Shown here: positions 1 to 12,190 of the stretch, piece after piece
Numbering within the stretch: the stretch's first letter is position 1
How the letters are laid out: every line of letters begins with the position of its first letter
Assembly (NCBI GenBank): GCA_027405735.1
Contig: JAPEHQ010000004.1
Coordinates: 62,001-126,000, forward strand
DNA: 64,000 bases
From: Mucor racemosus
Lineage: Eukaryota; Mucoromycota; Mucoromycetes; Mucorales; Mucoraceae
Direction of reading: 5' to 3'
Made by a program: the position numbers and the translations under genes
Notes under the pieces: model-generated
What the model saw: only the letters and a program-made list of their open reading frames with translations
Database searches by the model: none
Told to the model about the DNA's origin: nothing

Positions 1-614
1 GCTAGAATCAAGCAAATAATGCGAGTAAAAGTTGCTTAACCGATGCACGCTGCATTGACAAATTATAAGACATAAAAACAACTTGTTGCTGTTTTTTAGA
101 TTGATTAAATGACTTGTATATAAATCGACAGCCTTTACATTTATACATATATTAACAATTGCCAAAAAATCTAAAATGCTTTAAAATTAATGTAAATTGA
201 ATTTGCAAACTCAACCTTTATTGTGGTGTATGGTTGTCTCCAATTTTTTTTTAAACTTATAGAGACATCATTGAATAAAAATCAAGCATTTTTGAATTTT
301 TGTATTTATAAAGTGCCTGCTAGTAGTCCATACTAGAAACAGGAGTTAGGATATTTTATCAATTTTTCAACTGTTGAAATAGATGAAAATAATGTTTCGG
401 ATGATCCTGAAGCACTGGTGAGCATGCAATACATATTCGTGAGTGTAGAACCCTTAAATTCAGCTCTAAAAGTTCTTTCATTCCATTCTTTAGTAAAAAA
501 AATAATAATAATATTAGATTGGTGTTATTAAATTTATGCGAGGCAGAATGAAAATAAGTTATATCCTCACGTTTTATTAAATATAAAGTAGATGAAGGCC
601 AATTTTTGTATGTT
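1..614. other. AT-rich flank downstream of casein kinase gene
   Basis: No convincing gene is seen. This is the 3' side of the minus-strand casein kinase gene and must hold its 3' UTR, and possibly a small last exon because a donor-like GTAAGT overlaps the apparent stop near 615. Open frames here are short and AT-driven. Confidence 0.4.
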
Positions 615-1882
615 TTACTTACAGAAAAAGAAAGCCTTAATCCTTTTCCAGTAATCCTTAAATGTATTGCTACAATTTGATTTGTCTTGCGAGCCTGGTT
701 CATTTACATAAGATTGTTGCCTTGAAGAAAGTTCTTTAAACATTTGTTGATTTTTTTTTAAATGTGCTTCTGAAGAGGGTTCAGGATTCTGTTGTAATTT
801 ATTGTGCAAAGGTGCTGGAGGTGGCATTATTCGTTTACGAGACGCTGGTTTTTCTCTTTTCACGGTCTGCCAGCCTTTACCATTATTTAAAAGGTTCCAA
901 TCATAAACGCCATCGTCTTCGTCACCTAATTCTTGAATAACATCTGTAAATAATCTCTTTAACCATTTGTAGTCTGGTGTCTCATCGAAGCCAAGTTTAC
1001 GAGAGTATTGTAAATACTTGACAAATTGATCTAAAAGGATTTGTGTGATAATAAGTAAAATATAAGCGCACTACAGTAATGTAAACTCACTAGGAAATCC
1101 TTCACATAATGATCGAATACCAGTTTTTTGCTTTTTTTCACCAATCTTTTCATACTTTTGCTTGTTTGTTTGAGCCTTCATACCTTGCCAAGGCAAAGAA
1201 CCTCTTAAAAAGTACAAGAATACATGACCCAAAGCCTCGAGATCATCACGACGAGATTGTTCTATATATACGGTAACTTATATATTTAAAAGATTATTGT
1301 AACACAAGCAATGCAAATGCATACCTCTTCCTAGATGAGTATTAATACTCATGTATCTTGCTGTTCCAGATAAACTTTTTCTTTCTCTGTAGGGTATATG
1401 TTGTTTTGTTACTTTATCACGATACATTTTCGCCATACCAAAGTCAACAACGAATACATCATTTTCTTGCGTTGAACCTGGCCTACCAATTAAGAAGTTA
1501 TCTGGTTTTATGTCACGATAAATCATATCTTTTTCATGAATAGTTTGTACTCTTGAAATCATTTGAATAGCTAGCATGGCAACAGTTTTAACACTAAAGT
1601 TTCTTCCACACAAATCGAATAAATCTTCTAGGCTTGGACCTAATAGATCAATAACTAATATGTGGTGTAAACCTTCTTGACCAAAATAATAAGCCTTTGG
1701 AATACCAACTACATATACAAGTATATATTAGTAAAATGGCGGAAATACTTTCTGCATGATTTTCTAATATTTACACGATCCTGCCATTATTTTGTAAGTT
1801 CTATATTCATCTCTCAATTGAGGAGCATCACTCTTTCTCGGTTCAAATTTGATAGCTACTTGCTCATTGTTCAATAAATTTG

Positions 1883-1919
<37 letters not shown>

Positions 1920-2069
1920 TATATTACTGATTTGTTATCATGTATATAGAATGATTTTATAATTACCTTGATATATAATGCCGAAACTACCTTCGCCTAT
2001 CTTTTTACCGACTTTGAAATGAACACCAACAATGTTGTTCGAAGTATGAGATGGTGGATGAGCAGACAT
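615..2069 (-). CDS. Casein kinase I, Yck/cki membrane type
   Basis: Serine/threonine kinase of the CK1 family. The start ATG is at 2069. About five exons join by short introns to give [17 protein letters not shown] (glycine loop), the block [18 protein letters not shown] with the ATP-binding Lys, [15 protein letters not shown], the catalytic loop [21 protein letters not shown] (DFG motif) and [17 protein letters not shown]. The long [16 protein letters not shown] blocks and the [18 protein letters not shown] tail match fungal Yck1/2 and S. pombe Cki1 better than Hrr25. Yck kinases are normally palmitoylated at a C-terminal Cys pair; read straight through, this one ends FFFCK, and a GTAAGT at the end could splice to a different tail, so the 3' end is uncertain. 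It lies head to head with the BRCT gene across about 820 bp. Confidence 0.9.
1887..1913. repeat. Poly-T tract inside casein kinase intron 1
   Basis: An uninterrupted run of 27 T on the plus strand, inside the first intron of the kinase gene. On the coding strand it is poly-A, so it is not the polypyrimidine tract of the acceptor. It could be slippage or the tail of an old retro-insertion. Confidence 0.8.
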
Positions 2070-2888
2070 TATTTTAATATATATATTTATAAATAGGAAC
2101 AAAAAGGAATAAAGCAAAAAACAAAAAACAAAAAAATAGAAGCCAAGGAGCACTAAGGAATAAAAGAGAGACTTTTTGTTGTACAAATCAACCTTAAATG
2201 GCAATCTAGTTGTTTTTTTTATCACTGCTATAAATTGCTGCTGCTACTGTTGAGCATATAAAATTCAATAAATTATGACATGGTGTTGCATTTTGAAATT
2301 ATTTACATAATTTTATGGCTTTTATATAGATAATTGATGAATTCTAATGTTTCTTTTTTATATAGTACATGCATCTTTATGAAATTTAATCCTAGTTTGC
2401 ATGTTTTTAATATTCGAAACTGTTGCCAGTTTACATTTAAATGATGAAATTGTAATATAAAATGTATATAAATTCAACTTTTTTTACATTTTGAATGTTG
2501 TTCCTCTTTCATACAAGAGTATGGAGCATTCAATAAACAGATGGTTCATGGTACATTACTGACATTATAAAGTAGCTCAATGAGAGACCCATGAGCTCTC
2601 CGGGTATTTAATAGTATATTAAATCATAAATATTGGTTTGTTTCCAACATTTTTATTTTATCTAAATTCATAATTAAATAAAACTTGAATAACGATTGCG
2701 ATTGATTTGTGCGATTGATCGAAAGTGTACAATCCATATTTCACTAATGATTATGCTATACTTCTTGTGTCTATGTCTACTACCCGGCTGTCCGGTCAAA
2801 AAGGAACGTCTCATGGTATATAAAAATCACTAAAATTCATCACCAAATTAATGGTTTACTCTGAATTTTTCATTTCGTACAATAGTCT
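2070..2888. other. Divergent intergenic region, kinase / BRCT gene
   Basis: About 820 bp between two divergent start codons, so it must carry promoters for both genes. It is AT-rich without an obvious shared motif. No gene or repeat copy was recognised here. Confidence 0.5.
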
Positions 2889-3015
2889 ATGCTCGTATTT
2901 CATGAAACAATCAAATTAGGCAGACATATCAATGACAAAAAAAGCCTAAAACTTTTTCAAAATATCATTTATTCTATAGATGATACACTTTCCAAGCAAC
3001 AAATACAAAGAGTGA

Positions 3016-3047
<32 letters not shown>

Positions 3048-4685
3048 CGTTAAAAATCTAATTGTTATTGCAATTTACGTAGTTAAATAATATTTTAATC
3101 AATAACGGAGGGATTCCTGCAGACCAACAACAACCATCAAATTTATTTGTTTCAAAAGAGAAAAAGATATCAAACATTGAATCTGTCACAGTAATATAAT
3201 TTAGAAATCAACGTTTCCATGATAACAAGTTTTGACACACTTTTTTTTTTCTCTCTCACTGACAGCCATTATGGGTCGAAAAAGCTATTGTAAATGGTTT
3301 TGTACACGAGTAAGTCATCAACGTAGATAATCGATATTATGCATTAACCGACAATACGATAGCATGTCATATTATGAACCCGGAAAAAATCAGTTTTTAT
3401 CAGGCCAAGTGTTGTTACTCTTAGATGTAAGTGTACATTTTTACTTTTTTTAAACAAAAACTAAGAATAAAATATCAATTGCAGTTGCCAGTAGAAAACA
3501 AGGCGATATTTGATCAAGTTAGTCAATTTGGTGGACAATATCGAGATGATTTTAGTGAAGATGTAACATGTTTAGTTTGCATTGAGCCCAGAGGAGTAAA
3601 TATTTTACCACGGTACAAAATTATAAAAACTAATGAAATTATAGACATATTACAATGAATGCATGGATAGAAATATACCTGTTGTACTTCCTCAATGGTT
3701 AGATAACTGTTTACGGTATCATTATCAATTACCATATGATCCATATCAATTACCAACACCTTCAATATATTATCAAAATAAGCCCGATCCAGCAACAATT
3801 TATCCATATCCTACCAATACGAATGCATTATCACATTTACCAGATGAAGAACACTCAACTAAAAATCTGTTCTATAATCAGGTTGTTTATTTCGGAAACG
3901 ATGTACGATTAGATCAAGTAAAAATCCATCTTATACCCCTCATGCATTTGCATATTCAAAATAGAGGAGGAATAGTAGTGACAGAATACAATCCTCACCG
4001 AGTTACTATTGTGGTTCTCAAATATAGATCTTCATTGGAATATAAACAAGCAGTGCGAGATAAAAAATGCATAGCAAGCTTTTGGTGGTTGACAAATACC
4101 TTTTGCAGAGGATACATGTGCTCACCATTGGATTGTTTGTTGGATTATCCAGTTCCAAAAGTTGGAATTCCAAATATGAGCAATTGTGTGATTGCATTGA
4201 CAGGATTCAAAGGCCCTTATCGGTCCTTTATCAACATTTTAATCGTTGCTTGTGGAGCAAGATACTCTCCTGAATTAGAAAATGATACAACGCATTTGAT
4301 CTGTGGTGGTGGTTATGGTGATAAATATGCAAAATTATCCAATTATCCAAATGTAAAACTAGTAAATCATCTTTGGTTGGAAGAATGTTATGCACAATGG
4401 AGAAAGATAGATTGTCAATCTGATCGTAGATACAGTTACATCCCAAAAAATAATGCATTACTAGCAGATACAATAGCAAAAACACATTTGATTCCCCATG
4501 TTATAGACACATGGAAGAATAATACATATGATAGAGAACCTCAAGTTGTTTATGAAGAATATGATGTTGGATTTGTGGAAGAAAGAAAACCTAGAAAAGC
4601 AGCAATAAGAGCCAAATTTGTATTAAATGAACATATTATGCCTGATGCCAATGCTTATGAAAGAGAATACAAAAATAAAAAGTAA
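2889..4685 (+). CDS. Four-BRCT protein, Rtt107/Brc1/PTIP-like
   Basis: Likely a genome-stability scaffold. Six short exons are needed. Joined, they give BRCT1 (KLFQNIIYSIDDTLSKQQ ... NGGIPAD ... SVTPLWVEKAIVNGF), BRCT2 (SGQVLLLLDLPVENKAIF ... NIPVVLPQWLDNCL), BRCT3 (FYNQVVYFGNDVRL ... IASFWWLTNTFCRGY) and BRCT4 (VIALTGFKGPYRSFINI ... DTTHLICGGGYGDKYAK ... VKLVNHLWLEECYAQWRK). BRCT4 is closest to the Rtt107/Brc1 N-terminal module. About 75 residues follow with no further BRCT, whereas Rtt107 and Brc1 have a C-terminal BRCT pair that binds phosphorylated H2A. The ATG at 2889 is the first in frame after a stop; an earlier exon is possible. Splices checked by phase: 3008/3009 region, 3210 region, 3309, 3437, 3594. 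The stop lies 15 bp from the stop of the opposing Prp39 gene. Confidence 0.8.
3019..3047. repeat. Poly-A tract inside BRCT-gene intron 1
   Basis: A run of 29 A follows directly after the donor of the first intron (AGA|GTGAGTT). With the 27-base tract in the neighbouring kinase intron, both first introns of this divergent pair carry long homopolymers. Confidence 0.8.
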
Positions 4686-4700
4686 CACATAAATTTATTA

Positions 4701-6698
4701 TTATGCATCAAAACGAGCTTGTTTCGTAGAGTTGTTGTTGTTAATCTCATCAATAGCAACTCTTTTTAGCGTGTTTGATTTAGTAGGTGTTGTTGTTGTT
4801 GTTGTGGTTGTGGTTGTAGTTGTGGTTGTTGAAGATGGTATTTTTCTATTTAATGCTGTAACGGAATCTCCTCGTTCCAAAATGTAATCTCTATATAAGG
4901 TATTGATCGTATCTAAAGATTCTGCTGGTAGATTTGTATGAGCTTTTATAAATACTTGCAAAATACGATCCTTGGACAAATCATCTATACATAAATCATA
5001 AGCATTGATTCGTACTGAGAATACTGTATTGATTAATTCTTACCATAAAAACCAAGCTCAAAGTTGATATAGTTCATCCACAAAAATTTACTAGAAGGAT
5101 ATGATTCTACAGATTTAGCGTATAATTCTCTTGTATTTTCTACTGGAACATTTTGCTATACAAACATGTTAAATATATTAGCGGTTGCATGTGCAAATTA
5201 AGATTTACCTGTTGTAAATGTCTAATACGTTGAATCGTAAAGAATGCTTTGGCAGATTCATCCAATTGATTTGATTGAATGTATGTATTGATCAAATAAT
5301 CAAATGATGATGAATCTTGTCTTTTCTCAAAATGAATATAATTTAAAATAGTTTCCACATGGTTAGGAACTACAGGAAATAGCGTAAGTTTGTCTTGAAA
5401 TACCATCTAAATAATGTATAATACTCACTAGATTCCAATACTGTTGTAAATACCTTTCTTGCTTCATCCATTTTACCTTGTTCTTCTAAAATTAATGCAA
5501 GTGCAATCTTGACGCTAGGACGATTAGAAGGTAAAAATATAAAAGCAGCTCTTTCATATGCATGCTTTGCTTCTTCCAATTGATTATTGTCGCTTAACCA
5601 TTTTCCATATCTTAACCAAAGATCCTCGTATTGCGCCTATAAACTTAAATTAGTACATAAACCATCAAATACAAAATCAAACATTTAGTTACACAGGGCA
5701 CCAAACACCTTTCATAAAGAGCTCGAATACGATCATGATTATTTTGAGTTTCTTCAAAATCCAAGTATTTACTCCAATTTGTTAATTGAGGTTTATCCAA
5801 AGGCTTCACATGAAAATACGATCTTTTGATTTCTGCTTCATAAACCCATCTTACAGTTGTCCCTTCTTGTGTGCTTTTATAAACTGATGTTGTTTGAGCA
5901 TCTAGTTTTTCCTTTAATGCAATTTGATATTCTTGAGGGGAAATATCGCCTTTATCTTGTCGGATCTCTTTTGAAAATATCTCCAATGTTTCAGTATCTA
6001 ATGCTTCCAAAGGGCTCATACTATTACGTAGTCCACGCCATTTTTCATAATAACGAGCATATTGATGCATTGGAATTAAAACGATACGATTCAATAATGC
6101 AAGTACTCGCTTGGGTTCAGCAGAAATTCGATTCTCTAAAAATTCAATGTATTTATCCCAAAATGGATGAGCGAGAAAATCGAGCCCAACACAAGCTGCA
6201 GCACGTTCAAGTAAACTAGTATATTTCATGAGTAAAAAAGACATGAAAATAATGCTCACTTACCTTTCAATATCTTCATTAGAAGCAGAGTGAGCCATTT
6301 TAAAATCAATATATTGATTCCACAAGTCAATTGAGTTGTGAATAGCAACTACACCTCGTTCAAATATCTATGAAATTCGATATAAGTAACATGCGTTTGA
6401 AATATACAATCCAACTTACCTTTTCGGCACCTTGTTCACCATGAATAGCTAATTCCCAATCGGCATACTTTTTCCAATATCCAAAACATAATGGAAACTT
6501 TTGCAAAAAGTTATCATAAACCGTTTCTAAACGAGCAATATTTTCAGGAGAAGATGCTTTGGTAATTCCACCACCTTCTTCCTCAGTAATTCGAATGAGC
6601 TGTTCCCAAGAAGCAAAATCATCAGGAACATCGCGAATAACTTTCCAAAGACGATCCCATTCGTTTGTTGTTGATAAAGTAGGTTCGACCGTAGACAT
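4701..6698 (-). CDS. PRP39: Pre-mRNA processing factor Prp39 (U1 snRNP, HAT repeats)
   Basis: Structural subunit of the U1 snRNP that helps commit 5' splice sites. The start is MSTVEPTLSTTNEWDRLW at 6698. Seven exons joined in phase give a protein of roughly 600 residues made of HAT repeats: FASWEQLIRITEEE, YWKKYADWELAIHG, LWNQYIDFKMAHS, HPFWDKYIEFLENR, LTNWSKYLDFEETQNN, YERCLVPCAQYEDLWLRYG, KFLWMNYINFELGF. The spacing of the aromatic W/Y pairs and the LNYIHFEKRQD block are typical of Prp39. The C-terminus carries SS followed by about 14 Thr and a basic tail. Introns are 45-60 nt; one at about 5365-5425 contains an in-frame-looking ATG that is not the true start of anything. It is divergent from kelch gene 1 and convergent with the BRCT gene. 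Confidence 0.9.
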
Positions 6699-7995
6699 TT
6701 TTTAAACACGCAAATTGAAAGTATAGTTATTTGTAACCTATATGTTTGTGCGTATACACATCATTTTTTGCTAGCTACTGTTTGATTGCTTTTTGGGTTT
6801 CCAAGAGTCACATTAAAAGTACGAATGATTTGCTAAAAAGCTTCAATTCATCATTGTACGACAGATGTACAATCAGAGCAATAGGAACAATAATAAACTT
6901 GACAACTCAAACTTTAAAGGATTTTTTCAGTAGTAGAAAATTACTTTAATCCCTTAAAATTTTGGATATATATTTATAATTAAACCGATAATATTATCTC
7001 ATTTTTTTTGTGGGTTTTCAATGTCTTTAGAGTCATATAATAAAGCATCAAGTAGCTTTGACAAACACTAAAACATATAATTGAAACACAGTCGATTGTA
7101 TTTTAAAAACGCTGGCAGAGAGTTATGATTTAAATAGGGCTATATTTATTTTGATAAAATCCTACCATGATTGACGTATTTCGGGAACTTTTCTTTTGAT
7201 AAAAATTATCATATTTAAAACATAAAAATGCTGATATATTAATGCATTCTATAAGCATACAATGCTTGGTAGTTAGATTGCAATTATGTGCAAGTTAAAA
7301 CGAGGCTCTTGTTGTGATTTCTCAAACAAACGTAAGGAGAATAAGCGTCTCGAAATGAGCATTGGAGATGCAAAAGCTATATTACTTTCTTGTTTTTTTT
7401 TCTCTGTTACCAATATAGCTGTATATTAAATAAAACATATGCTTGTATACCAAAGAGTACTTCCTATTATCATATGACTCCAAATATTATAGAACAAGGA
7501 GTACTTGACTTTACAGACTAACCTAAATGACGAATTTCACAGTGTTACAATAATAAAAAAGTGCACAAAATACACCACACCAAAACAGTATTAGAATTTG
7601 TGCTTGTATTTTGACCAACGTTTGCTTCTAATTATAAATATGTAACATTTTTCAGTGTGTCATCTTATTTATGATACATTGTTTGCAAGGATAAAATGCA
7701 GATAATTCATGTAGCAGAATCTAGAGATATATTTACAAAATATATATCATGCAGAATAAACGATTATTAATAAAGTATACTTAATTGAAAATCAAGTTCA
7801 ATGCTTTGATTCAACTTTATTTATGGCTGAGTAACGATACAATAGGCCACTTCATGGTGCGTCCACGTAAAGCTACGAACTATCAAGTGACACACCAAGC
7901 CCATATAAATACTATTATGAGATCAGGAGAGCTGCTATAATTTATATTGAACATATTGGAAAATACCTTCCTTCTTTCTGTAAAAGAACAAAACA
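6699..7995. other. Divergent intergenic region, PRP39 / kelch gene 1
   Basis: About 1.3 kb, AT-rich. A plus-strand frame at 6746-6949 has no recognisable domain and I do not call it a gene. The right end holds the kelch-gene promoter (TATA at 7904). Otherwise nothing is seen. Confidence 0.5.
7904..7910 (+). promoter_or_regulatory. TATA box of kelch gene 1
   Basis: TATAAAT lies 92 nt upstream of the ATG at 7996 and is followed by a pyrimidine-rich leader (ACCTTCCTTCTTTCTG). Position and leader fit a pol II core promoter. Confidence 0.5.
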
Positions 7996-10195
7996 ATGCG
8001 TCGACCTATCATTCCTATATTACTAGCATTTATGGCTATCATATCTATCGCTCATGCGCAAATTTCTTCAAGGGCAAGAACATGTAAATATTAAAAATGC
8101 ATTAAAATATATCATGCTCACATTTTTTATAGGCTGTGGATTAATGAACGGAAAGATATATTGTTACGGAGGAGATCTTTATTCTACTGCAACAGCTCAT
8201 AGTCCTAATAATGGGATGAATGTATTGGATTTAACAAACAGTAGTGGAAAATTAGCTACAGATTTACAAAATATGTGGCGTCCTGTCAGCTATAATATAA
8301 ATAATGTAGATCTTACTAGCAGAATAGATCCACAATGTATTGTTTTAGAAGGTGGAAAACAGATGATTGTCAATGGAGGGTTTGATTCAACAAGACCAGG
8401 ACATCTTGCAAATCTAAATATTGTCTATGATGTTGACAAAAATCAATGGAACGCAATGCCAGACTATGAAGAACCTCCTTACGGAAGAAGACAAATGTAC
8501 TTGTATAATCTATTCATTTTCAGGGCAAACTAATAGTTGTATTACATTCATACAGATATCTTGGTTCAGCAACTAATATCCCTGGTAAAGGAGTAGCATT
8601 TTATGGTGGCGTTGAAAGGTATCTGATCTTATTATTTGGTATTCATCAATATAATTGACTATCATATTATGCAATATAGACATATAAATTCATCATGGTC
8701 AATTCCAAGCACTGGCAATATCTCTGTATTTACCTTTGGTAATCCTGGAATATCAAGATTTGTTGGTTACTCTCAAGTAGCCATTTTTCAATATGAAAAC
8801 AAGACTGTATGTTGATTTATGTTATTTATCAATTTACAAGAAAAGCCAACATGTTATAAAATAGAATCCTTGGAGATTGTTAGCTCCATTGCAAAATAAT
8901 GTTATAGCAAGTGAATTAAGCACATCACAAATGTCAATATTTGATTCTGTGAGCAACCAGATTCTTTTTATGGGCGGGGGCTATCGTAGAAATGCACCCC
9001 CTTCTATAACTCGTATTCCACGACCTTTTAATTATATTTCAACAGTAAATGTTCACAATAGCCATTGGCAACAGCTTAATCCTACTGGTGAATTACCACA
9101 GCCAAATAGAGTTTATGCGACAACGACATTATGTAAGATAATTCACTCAAATATCTCTTGATTACTAATGTTCATAACATGCACTCATTCAAAAGTACCT
9201 AGCACTAATCGACATGTTCTTTTGTTTGGTGGTGAAATTATAGATGCAAACGGTAATATATTCCTTGCATTTATAACGTAAATAATCTTTGATTTCCTTA
9301 CTAATTATAGTTTGCTTGGAATATTGCTTTACATTGAATTTGGATACAAATATTTGGAAAAGACATGTTATTGCTGCTCCCTCTGGTACTGTTTTACAAC
9401 GCTCAAGGCATTCAGGTATGTGGTACATATAAATAACAGCAAAAGATTGACTCACAAAATACCCTTTTAGCTGTACTTGTTGATAATGATACACTCTTTA
9501 TCATGTGGGGAAAAGATACCAACAATGTTGGAATTAGCTCTATTTTGATACTAAATGTATCCAACCCTGATAATATAGTTTTATCCAATAAATATGTTGA
9601 TCCCAATTCACCTAATGTCGGTACTGATTCTGAGAATAATACAGCAACAAATGATGATGGTAGCGGCAGTAGTACTGAACATGCTGGTAGTACTGGACTC
9701 TCTATTGGTGGCAAAGCAGGAATTGCTGTTGCATGTATCGTAGCGGTAATATAAATTTCTTTCAACAAATGCTAATTATACTGACGTATATGATAACTAT
9801 AGGCCATATTAGGGGTTGTTTCGATTTGGTTATGCTTTCGCAACAAGAAAAATAAAGACAAAATTAGGCAGCAACAACAAGAAATTGCAGAGCAAAGACA
9901 ATATCAAGAAGACTATTTGAACGACAGACAACAGAACGATGCTGTTCCCATGGAAGTCGATTGGGACAGAATTGAAAACAAGTATACAGAAATGTCTCCA
10001 ATTTATACTTTCCAGAATAATAACGCCAATATCAATGACGGTCATCATTATGATAGCCCTACTACCATCAATGCTACTACACTTTCCAGCAGCAGACCTC
10101 AATCAACTGCATTGCGTGCAGTACCTCCAGATGGTGTCGAATTACAAAATCCTCATACTGTCGAGACAATAAATAATGTTTATGCAACATTATAG
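7996..10195 (+). CDS. Type-I membrane kelch-repeat protein, copy 1
   Basis: Predicted surface protein, function unknown. The first exon encodes a signal peptide (MRRPIIPILLAFMAIISIAHA) ending at AHA/QISS. The body is a kelch-type beta-propeller: GKIYCYGG, IVNGGFDS, GVAFYGGVE, ILFMGGGYR, HVLLFGGE, LFIMWGKDTNN. Then come an acidic Ser/Gly/Thr linker, one transmembrane segment (GIAVACIVAAILGVVSIWLCF), a basic stop-transfer, and a cytoplasmic tail with EVDWDRIENKYTEMSP. Introns at 8084-8132 and several later positions join in phase; the one after RRQ uses the distal AG before ATATCTTGG, giving RRQIYLGSATNIPG as in copy 2. The paralogue at 13048 has the same layout. Similar kelch membrane proteins are known in fungi, but no specific role can be assigned. 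Confidence 0.85.
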
Positions 10196-10689
10196 CCTCT
10201 GAATAGTGCGTCTAAACAAAATGACGCTACCGGTAGTAATCACACAAATGTATAATTTGTAATTTTGTTATGTATTAATATACACAAGATACGATAATAA
10301 TAAAATCAAAGTGTTCAATGAAGCTCTCGGTAAAATCAAAGACGCAGTTTACACTTTTATATGCTTGCGGGTATTTACAGTACACACGTAGATGGCTACT
10401 TGATGCAAATATGCTATTTTTTGCCATGACTTATTCTGCAGGCGTTCATATGTCTAAAATCTAAAATCAGATTTAAATTTATAGTATGTATCATGCCTAA
10501 ACGGCATTTCAGCGTTTTTGTAATATATTAAAAATTGATTCGATTTAGTGGACTCAAAAATAAGGGAAATTCGATTTATGAGACACTTTTTTTTCCCACT
10601 AAATCGAATTACGACTGTATATATAACATCAACTTGAGGAGATTTGATTTTCAAAAAGTTAATACATAATCCTCAATACCAGAGCATGT
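10196..10689. other. Intergenic, kelch gene 1 3' flank
   Basis: Holds the kelch-1 3' UTR (AATAAA-like ATAATAAAATC near 10295) and AT-rich DNA. A short repeated phrase about 'cactaaatcgaatt' occurs twice around 10540-10610 in inverted form. No gene is seen. Confidence 0.4.
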
Positions 10690-11870
10690 TATCTTTTCTA
10701 TAGCTAATCCCATATTACGCACTTTTCAAAATATACCATGAATGCTAAAAAAAAATAGATATGAATTAGTCGCATTATGTTATCTGTTCTTAAAATTTAT
10801 TTTATATCTCACGAGAGACTCAAAAACAGGGAGAATTCAATGCTTTTCCCTTGAAAACTGGGCTTCACTTTTCATCCCTGCTCTACTTTTTGTTTCATTA
10901 AATAACGCCAAGAAAAAATTATATGCCAATGTACCTGAGATGTTCAGCTTTAATCGAAAAATAAGTATCCAAAAATATCCTATTTTTTGCAGTTGGTATT
11001 ACTTTTTTAGTGCTAATGTTTCAGATTTTTACGCGTATTTCACTGCTAAAGGATTGAAAACTTTGAGGCTTCATATCTCTGCAAAAAATTAAGCTATACT
11101 AACACTTTTTAATAATAAAACTTGCTTATTTTGAAGTGCTTTATAACATATTGAGGTATAAAAAAATTCTGAGCACTTTTATTTTTTTTCATATTTTTTC
11201 GGCATTTTTGTAGTAGATTTTAAAACATTCGTTAAATTGAGCAACGCTTTTTTTAAATTTATATCATCCACCACGTTGAGCTCTCTTGAACCCAATTTAG
11301 TTTTTTTCAGAATATTGATTTTTCGTGGAGATATCCTCAGAAATGTGTACAAAAATAGACTTTTGTTTCTAGCTTCCATTTTTCCCTTATATACCCTCAT
11401 CCCAAATTCTGAATTTAAAAAAAAATTGGACAAATATCTTGTTTTCTCTACGAAGAATGAAGTTAGAAGGTTCCACAATAGCTCAGTCGATAGGTAATTT
11501 TGTTGTGAATTGTTTCCGTTATTTATATGAAGAATATGTTTATAAAAAGTGATGTGTATCTTCAAAAAATCTCCAAAAATCCAATTGGATTTTACATAAA
11601 ATTTAACGTGAAAAATTTGTCAAAATTTTATTTAGATAGATGTAGAATCCAAAACTGTACATAAACAATTTAATATTCTAGTTCAACTTACTTTTCAGTT
11701 CATGAGCCATTCAACGATTTTATTTTTTTTAATTATTTTTTAATTATTTTTGATCATTTTTTCTTCTTCTTCTTCTAATCAATTTTGGAACCCCGTTATT
11801 ATAGGTTTTAAGCTGTGATATTGAACTCTTATATTGATTATCTCAACAAAAAATCAATATTTTTATGCAA
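10690..11870 (+). repeat. Dispersed repeat R-A, copy A (near full length)
   Basis: About 1.2-kb element shared with copies at 19440-20605 (+), 23885-25030 (-), and older ones at 44240-44690, 61320-61925 and 62745-63595. Between about 10806 and 10990 it differs from the 19.5-kb copy by only a few bases. It starts near TCTTTTCTATAGCTAA and ends near TTGATTATCTC..AAAAATC. No terminal inverted repeats, no target-site duplication and no transposase were found; its small frames are open on both strands and are not convincing genes. The class is unknown, probably a non-autonomous mobile element. Confidence 0.85.
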
Positions 11871-12190
11871 ACTCGGATAAGGATATTCGAGTTTTTTTTT
11901 TTCATTTTTTTTTCAGCTAAACTCAAAAGCAGGATTCAATTTTTAGGTTTAAAAAAATACGTCAAATTGTGAAATTGTCCAATATGCTATTATCAATTCA
12001 TAATTTCATATTAACTTGACAAGGCTGCTACTAACTATTAGTGATCTCCTGAAGCAAGGCGATCCAATACTTGCTCTTGCTCCCATCTCATTTTTTATTT
12101 GAGCTACTAAAAAACGGGTTGTTTTCTAGCGTTAAAACACAATTCAAACTTGAATCGAAGCCCAATCATATTTATATTGCAAATCAAGAC
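11860..12190 (+). repeat. Dispersed repeat R-D, uninterrupted copy
   Basis: Contains ATATTCGAGTTT, AAAAATACGTCAAATTGTG, TTATCAATTCATAATTTCAT, CTTGACAAGGCTGCTACTAA, GCGATCCAATACTTG and CGTTAAAACACAATTCAAAC. The same blocks occur in order at 22320-22458 and 23187-23280, and the last again at 23795-23830. It abuts R-A copy A directly. Confidence 0.6.

Noticed and set aside
3271..3330. ATG at 3271 as start of the BRCT gene (MGRKSYCKW)
   Set aside because: It is out of frame with the BRCT reading; the true frame there is PLWVEKAIVNGF, preceded by a good acceptor and two upstream exons.
8500..8570. Apparent frame break in kelch gene 1 after RRQ
   Set aside because: Using the AG before ATATCTTGG as acceptor gives RRQIYLGSATNIPG, matching the paralogue; the gene is intact.
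11179..11565. Small frames inside R-A (about 70-130 residues on both strands)
   Set aside because: They are open on both strands, and frames are kept only in the near-identical copies; older copies break them. No domain is recognised.
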